A stretch of DNA of 64,000 bases from NCBI RefSeq assembly GCF_036226685.1, contig NZ_CP109009.1, positions 3,658,001-3,722,000 on the forward strand, written 5' to 3'. A program made the translations under genes and the position numbers. Of this stretch, positions 60,238 through 64,000 are shown one piece after another. Below the pieces are notes generated by a model. It had not been told where the DNA came from, did no database searches, and worked only from the letters and a program-made list of their open reading frames with translations. The first letter of the stretch is position 1. The number at the start of each line of letters is the position of its first letter. The DNA is from Streptomyces sp. NBC_00690. Lineage in GTDB: Bacteria > Actinomycetota > Actinomycetes > Streptomycetales > Streptomycetaceae.

Positions 60238-60915
60238 GTGGATACCCGTCGGCCCTGCCCCTGCTGCGGCCATCTCGTCTTCGACATCGCGGACGGATGG
60301 CCCGGATCATTCGTCATCTGTCCGATCTGCTGCTGGGAAGACGATGCCTCGCAGCTGCGCTGGCCGTGCATGCCGGGTGGCGCCAACCGCGTCTCACTCA
60401 TCGAGGCCCAAGGGAACTTCCTTGCCTACGGCGCCTGTGACCAGCACGGCAGACGCTACACACGACCGTCGGCGGACGATGAGCCGCTTGATCCCGACTG
60501 GCGCCCGATCGACCCGACCGTGGACTTCTTCGAGCACTGGCGGAGCGACACCCATCGCCCCTGGCCTGCCGACCGGTCGGTGCTGTGCTGGTGGCTGCCG
60601 CTCTTCTGGGGGCCGGCTGAGGAGCCGGAGGAAGTGGTGGCCCACACCGTGGTGATCGATGTCGGGGCGGTCGACAGTGACCATCGCCTTCATGACGTAC
60701 TGAGGCGGGAACTCGGCTTCCCGGCGTTCTACGGCATGAACTGGGCGGCGTTCTGGGATGCGATCACCGGCCTCGTCGAGATGCCCAGGCTGTTGCGCTT
60801 CGTCCGCTGGGCGGAACTGGAACGTCGAGCACCGCTCGCTGCGACCGCGCTCCGCGAGCAGTTGGCCAGGTACGAGGAGACGGCCCGGGAGTTCAGCGTG
60901 GTCTACGACCAGTAG
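60238..60915 (+). CDS. CPCC zinc-binding and barstar fusion, probable immunity protein
   Basis: The 225-residue product has a CPCC domain (RRPCPCCGHLVFDIADGWPG and CPICCWEDDASQLRWP, two Cys pairs for one zinc) in the first half and a barstar domain in the second half (VVIDVGAVDSDHRLHDVLRRELG, then FPAFYGMNWAAFWDAITGLVE). Barstar's Trp38-Asp39 and Thr42-Gly43 positions are kept, but Asp35 is Ala. Both domains are typical of immunity proteins in toxin systems. The GTG at 60238 starts at the CPCC domain; a TTG at 60052 with AGGAGGG upstream is an alternative that adds a 62-residue non-conserved tail. It diverges from the T7-like operon. Confidence 0.75.
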   Translation: MDTRRPCPCCGHLVFDIADGWPGSFVICPICCWEDDASQLRWPCMPGGANRVSLIEAQGNFLAYGACDQHGRRYTRPSADDEPLDPDWRPIDPTVDFFEHWRSDTHRPWPADRSVLCWWLPLFWGPAEEPEEVVAHTVVIDVGAVDSDHRLHDVLRRELGFPAFYGMNWAAFWDAITGLVEMPRLLRFVRWAELERRAPLAATALREQLARYEETAREFSVVYDQ

Positions 60916-60994
60916 CTCCGGGCTGTCGACCGTCCCCAAGGGGCAAGCGCCACCTCACCCAGGCACTGCTCCGAACAGCTCTCGAAACGGCAAG

Positions 60995-61025
60995 GTCCCG
61001 TCCGATCGAAACGATCGGACGGGAC
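60995..61025. terminator. Terminator after the CPCC-barstar gene
   Basis: Perfect 14-bp arms (60995-61008 with 61012-61025) and a three-base AAA loop, about 80 bases beyond the stop and 150 bases before the end of the convergent permease operon. Confidence 0.85.
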
Positions 61026-61175
61026 TCGTGAACCACCTACGAGCCGACCCGCGAACGGCCCCGCAGTCGGATGCCCGGGGAAATCCCCTGTCCATGAGCA
61101 GGATCGGGCCACAGTCGGACCATCCCGATCAGGCCCGCCCGTCCTTCTGCTCGAACACCGGGCACAACCGTCGCG

Positions 61176-61430
61176 TCATTCCCCCCACTCGCTCGCCTTC
61201 TCCTTCCCCTCCGCCGTGTAGAGGAGCAGGAAGGCGAAGATGCCGGCGAGGCCGGCCAGGATGCAGACGATGTCGGTGACATCGGTGCCGAACATCGTCA
61301 TCAGCCAGGCGGAACCGACGGCCATGGCAACCGTCTGGCCCACGACCACCACGATTCCGCCGATCAGAAAGAGCGCGACGAGAGCACGGGAGGCGTTCAG
61401 GCAGATCGTGTACATCTTGGTGCTCCTCAT
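61176..61430 (-). CDS. Half-size TRAP small-permease-like protein
   Basis: The 84-residue protein has two hydrophobic helices (NASRALVALFLIGGIVVVVGQ and VTDIVCILAGLAGIFAFLLLY) and ends in a charged tail. It has the position of a DctQ subunit but only half the usual four helices. Its ATG overlaps the stop of the large permease by four bases, so the two are made together. Alternatively it is an unrelated accessory subunit. Confidence 0.6.
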   Translation of the reverse strand: MRSTKMYTICLNASRALVALFLIGGIVVVVGQTVAMAVGSAWLMTMFGTDVTDIVCILAGLAGIFAFLLLYTAEGKEKASEWGE

Positions 61431-62776
61431 CCGGGAATCCATATCGCACCCATCACCATCAGCACGCCCATGACGTAGGAAGGCACCAGGTAGTAGAGCG
61501 TCACCGGAACGAAGATCCGCACCGGGTTGATGGAGGCGATGCCCGCTGCCACGTACAGCGGTGCGGCGCCCGGGGGCGAGCAGCCCTCGGACGAGGCCCA
61601 CACGATGATGGCGGCGAAGGCGATGTACGGCGGAACGTCGGCCGCCATCAGCGCGGCGAAGGCGACAGGCCCGACGGCCGCGAGCGTGGAGGTCGTGTTG
61701 AGGGGGCCCGCGACGATCACCACGATCAGCCCGACGACGAGTGCCGCAACAATCTGCGGCACGCCCTCCAGACGCTCCAGATAGGGGGCGAGCTGTTCGC
61801 CGATCCCCAGGGTGCTCAGCACATTGGAGGCGGCGAAGGCGGAGACCATCGTGACGCCGATCAGCCCGAGTTTGGGGCTGATCTCCGACAGCAGCGTCCA
61901 CCATTCCCCGCCGCTGCTCGGCAGCGAGCGCCGTTCGACCACCAGTCCGGCGAGCAGCATCACCACCGGCAGCCAGACCAGCAGCGGCACGGCATCGGAG
62001 ACGTCCAGTCCCCCCAGCCGGTCGCCAATGAGATCGCTGCTCGGTGAAGCCGTCAGCACGATCGGCACCGCTATGGCGGCCAGTACGACCAGCGAGGTCC
62101 AGCCGGCCGCGAAGGACTGGCGCAGCGGATGGATGTCCTCGGGCGCCATCGCGCCCACGCCCCGCCGTTTGACGATGACGTAGGCGATGACCAGCCGCAT
62201 CGCCACCATCCAGGCGCCCACGACGAAGATCGTGCCGACCACGTCCTCCGCCTTGAGGACCGGCAGTACGGTCGGCGCCGCCAGCAGGATGAAGAAGGCC
62301 CCGCTGAACGGGAAGGTGGCGCCGACGCCCGCGTTTCCGGCGAGCACCAGTGCCGCGGTCTCGCCGCTCGCCCTGGAGCGTTTCATCCAGGGAATGGTGA
62401 TGGATCCGATGGTGGCCACGATCGCCGCGCCGTTGTGTGCGACCGCGCCGAAGAGTCCGGCCGAGACCGTCGCCGCGTAGGCGGAGCCGCCCTCACGGCG
62501 ACCGAGCATCGAGCTGAGGATGTCGATCATCCGCTGCACGAGCCCGGTTCGCGTCAGCAGTTCACTGACGAAGACGAAGGCCAGTGCGGCGAAGGTGATT
62601 TCGGACTTCAGCCCCTGTAGGAGGCTCTCCCAGGCGACGCGCGGCGCGTCCGTGCCGGCGAAAGCGGCGCTGACGAGGAAGCCGATGACCATGGCTTCGC
62701 CGATGTTGCGTTTGACCCCTACGTTCCACACGATGATGGCCCCGATGAAGGCGACCAGTGCGAGTATCGCGTTCAT
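61427..62776 (-). CDS. TRAP-like large permease
   Basis: The 449-residue membrane protein has about 12 hydrophobic segments. Its C-terminus (SEGCSPPGAAPLYVAAGIASINPVRIF to GAIWIPG) matches the SPP-type motif and end of DctM large permeases, and GAVAHNGAAIVATIGSITIPWMK fits the second such element. The ATG at 62776 has AGGAG seven bases upstream. The operon also carries a half-size small subunit, a ModA-like domain protein and an aldolase, so the substrate is probably a sugar acid or another organic acid. GntP or CitMHS families are alternatives. Confidence 0.7.
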   Translation of the reverse strand: MNAILALVAFIGAIIVWNVGVKRNIGEAMVIGFLVSAAFAGTDAPRVAWESLLQGLKSEITFAALAFVFVSELLTRTGLVQRMIDILSSMLGRREGGSAYAATVSAGLFGAVAHNGAAIVATIGSITIPWMKRSRASGETAALVLAGNAGVGATFPFSGAFFILLAAPTVLPVLKAEDVVGTIFVVGAWMVAMRLVIAYVIVKRRGVGAMAPEDIHPLRQSFAAGWTSLVVLAAIAVPIVLTASPSSDLIGDRLGGLDVSDAVPLLVWLPVVMLLAGLVVERRSLPSSGGEWWTLLSEISPKLGLIGVTMVSAFAASNVLSTLGIGEQLAPYLERLEGVPQIVAALVVGLIVVIVAGPLNTTSTLAAVGPVAFAALMAADVPPYIAFAAIIVWASSEGCSPPGAAPLYVAAGIASINPVRIFVPVTLYYLVPSYVMGVLMVMGAIWIPG

Positions 62777-62836
62777 CGGCGTCTCCTGCGACGGGCGGGA
62801 CAAGGAGCGGTGGGCGTGCCTTCGGCCGCGTACGGC

Positions 62837-63550
62837 TCAATCCAGTGGCAGTGCTTCCAGTCCAGCTCTTCGGTAGGCATCTCCCGCCTCCTTCCCGGTG
62901 AGGAACGTGTGCAGAGCACGGGCCTCGGCCCGCTCGACCGCCGCGGTGCCCAGCGCCGCTGACAGTTCAGTGAAGTGCTGGGCCCCGTCCGGCAGCGGCC
63001 CCACCACTCGGGCCTGGGGCACGAACAGCAGTTCGCTCAGCTGCTGTACGGCCAGATCGGCCCTGCCGTCGACCACGGCCAGCGCTGTGAAGCCCTTCTC
63101 CACGACGGTGGCCCGGGCGTTCACCTCGTCCGCTATGCCGAGCCGCTCCAGCAGCCCGGCGAAGTGGACCCCGCTGGCCCCGGTGCGCGAGTAGGCGACC
63201 GAGCGCGCCGAGCGAAGCGCGGCAACCAGCGCGTCGACCGTGTCGATGGCGGGCGGCTCGGCGCCGGGTGGCACGGCCAGACCGATCCCGACCCGGGCGA
63301 TGCTCCGCACCGAGGTCCGGTCGATCACCCCCGCCTCGCACAGTGCCGGGAACGCACCGGTCACTCCGACCATGACCTCCGGCCGGGCGCCCTCCTCGAT
63401 CCTTCGCAACAGCACGTTCGTCGGGTCGTAGACGGTGTCGACGGCCGTTCCGGTCTCCGCTGTGAACGCCGTGAGAACGATGTCATCGAGGGCCCTTTTC
63501 ACCGCCAGAGCGCTGAAGAGCGACACCGTTTGCGGTTTTTCCGCGGACAT
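62837..63550 (-). CDS. ModA-like substrate-binding-domain protein without a signal peptide
   Basis: The 237-residue protein has the periplasmic-binding-protein type 2 pattern of molybdate-binding ModA: VSLFSALAVKRALDDIVLTAF at the start, ETGTAVDTVYD, an IEEGARPEVMVGV core, and SRTGASGVHFAGLLERLGIADE later. There is no signal peptide and no lipobox: the start ATG at 63550 opens directly into the first strand, with AAAGGA six bases upstream. It therefore acts inside the cell or is exported by another route. It lies between the permease and the aldolase gene, all leftward. Ligand unknown. Confidence 0.7.
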   Translation of the reverse strand: MSAEKPQTVSLFSALAVKRALDDIVLTAFTAETGTAVDTVYDPTNVLLRRIEEGARPEVMVGVTGAFPALCEAGVIDRTSVRSIARVGIGLAVPPGAEPPAIDTVDALVAALRSARSVAYSRTGASGVHFAGLLERLGIADEVNARATVVEKGFTALAVVDGRADLAVQQLSELLFVPQARVVGPLPDGAQHFTELSAALGTAAVERAEARALHTFLTGKEAGDAYRRAGLEALPLD

Positions 63551-63643
63551 CTTTGTCCTTTCACAAGGGTGGGGGAACGGGTGCTCCCGGGCGCATGTCC
63601 CGCGGTGTCCGTTCGGGTTCCCCGGGCTGATTGGGGGGGTGGG

Positions 63644-64000
63644 TCAGTGGGTGGCGGGGCGCAGCGCAGTGCGTTGGGCCTCGGTCAGCGGGCTGGTGCG
63701 GGCGCCGCGCAGCAGGAGGAAGAGCTTCGCCGTCTCCTCGATCTCCTCGGCCATCTCCAGGGCGCGATCCAGGTCGGCCGCGGCGGCGACCGGTCCGTGG
63801 TTGCTCAGGAGGAGCGCCGCATGGTCTTGGGCCGATGCTTCGACGGCGCCGGCCATCCGGCTGTCGCCGGGGGCGAAGTACGGCAGCATCGGGAGGGTGC
63901 CGACGCGCATCGCGTAGTAGGCGGTCAGCGGCGGCAGGACATCGTGTCGATCGAGTTGGGCCAGGCAGGAGACGGCCGCCGCGTGTGTGGAGTGGGTGTG
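63644..64000 (-). CDS. Class II aldolase/decarboxylase (OtnC/FucA type), 5' end outside window
   Basis: The frame is open to the edge of the window (at least 118 residues). It begins HTHSTHAAAVSC, the zinc-binding H-x-H motif of class II aldolases, has TLPMLPYFAPGDSRMA, then LLSNHGPVAAAADLDRALEMAEEIEETAKLFLLL, the third His and typical C-terminal helices, and ends RTALRPATH. The HSTH-A-x-A-V-S pattern is most like 3-oxo-tetronate 4-phosphate decarboxylases (OtnC) and fuculose-phosphate aldolases. It is the most upstream visible gene of the leftward permease operon, which makes catabolism of a tetronate or sugar acid the best guess. Confidence 0.85.
   Translation of the reverse strand, partial: HTHSTHAAAVSCLAQLDRHDVLPPLTAYYAMRVGTLPMLPYFAPGDSRMAGAVEASAQDHAALLLSNHGPVAAAADLDRALEMAEEIEETAKLFLLLRGARTSPLTEAQRTALRPATH

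Noticed and set aside
1..64000. CRISPR array, tRNA or rRNA genes, insertion sequences, prophage
   Set aside because: No regularly spaced identical repeats, no cloverleaf or rRNA-like blocks, and no transposase, integrase or phage structural proteins were recognised.

Overview
The window is 64 kb of chromosomal DNA from a high-GC actinomycete, almost certainly a Streptomyces or a very close relative. The evidence is the GC-rich third codon positions, frequent GTG starts, a SsgA-like sporulation protein, a MarR/trans-aconitate methyltransferase pair with a TamR-type palindrome, a galT-galE-galK operon, an RpfB-type resuscitation factor beside rsmA-ispE, and a protein O-mannosyltransferase. The gene order of the first two thirds matches what I remember of the S. 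coelicolor SCO3124-SCO3161 core region; this was not checked against a database. No rRNA, tRNA, CRISPR, insertion sequence or prophage was seen.

Layout. 0-9 kb: rplY and pth, a small membrane protein, ppc, a fatty-acid desaturase with its co-transcribed TetR, and tam/tamR diverging from a perfect palindrome. 8-14 kb: the galT-galE-galK operon (overlapping stops and starts) between two orphan LuxR-type response regulators, one with a degenerate receiver. 14-18 kb: two tandem paralogous membrane-anchored beta-propeller proteins with Pro/Gln-rich tails. 18-28 kb: leftward housekeeping genes, in order of transcription rsmI, a zinc-ribbon protein, tatD, rpfB, rsmA, ispE, an acyltransferase and an ABC-F ATPase. 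28-35 kb: rightward pmt, a DUF805 protein, a penicillin-binding protein, YbaK, EamA and VOC genes.

35-43 kb is accessory metabolism: SDR/TetR pairs, a TetR remnant, an operon of NTF2-like protein, serine hydrolase and SDR behind a paired palindromic operator, and a cobalt/nickel ECF transporter (CbiMN fusion, CbiQ, CbiO). 43-51 kb: the SsgA-like gene, an MMPL exporter with its TetR and two strong operators, and a tricorn protease. 51-56 kb: a Baeyer-Villiger monooxygenase-SDR operon diverging from a MerR gene, exonuclease III and a GNAT.

The right end holds the least ordinary material. At 57.8-60.9 kb a putative type VII secretion-like module contains a small helical partner, an effector-like protein with a transglycosylase-like C-terminus and a three-helix membrane protein, diverging from a CPCC-barstar fusion that looks like an immunity protein. 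At 61.2-64.0 kb a TRAP-like permease operon contains a half-size small permease, a ModA-like binding domain with no signal peptide, and a class II aldolase that runs off the window.
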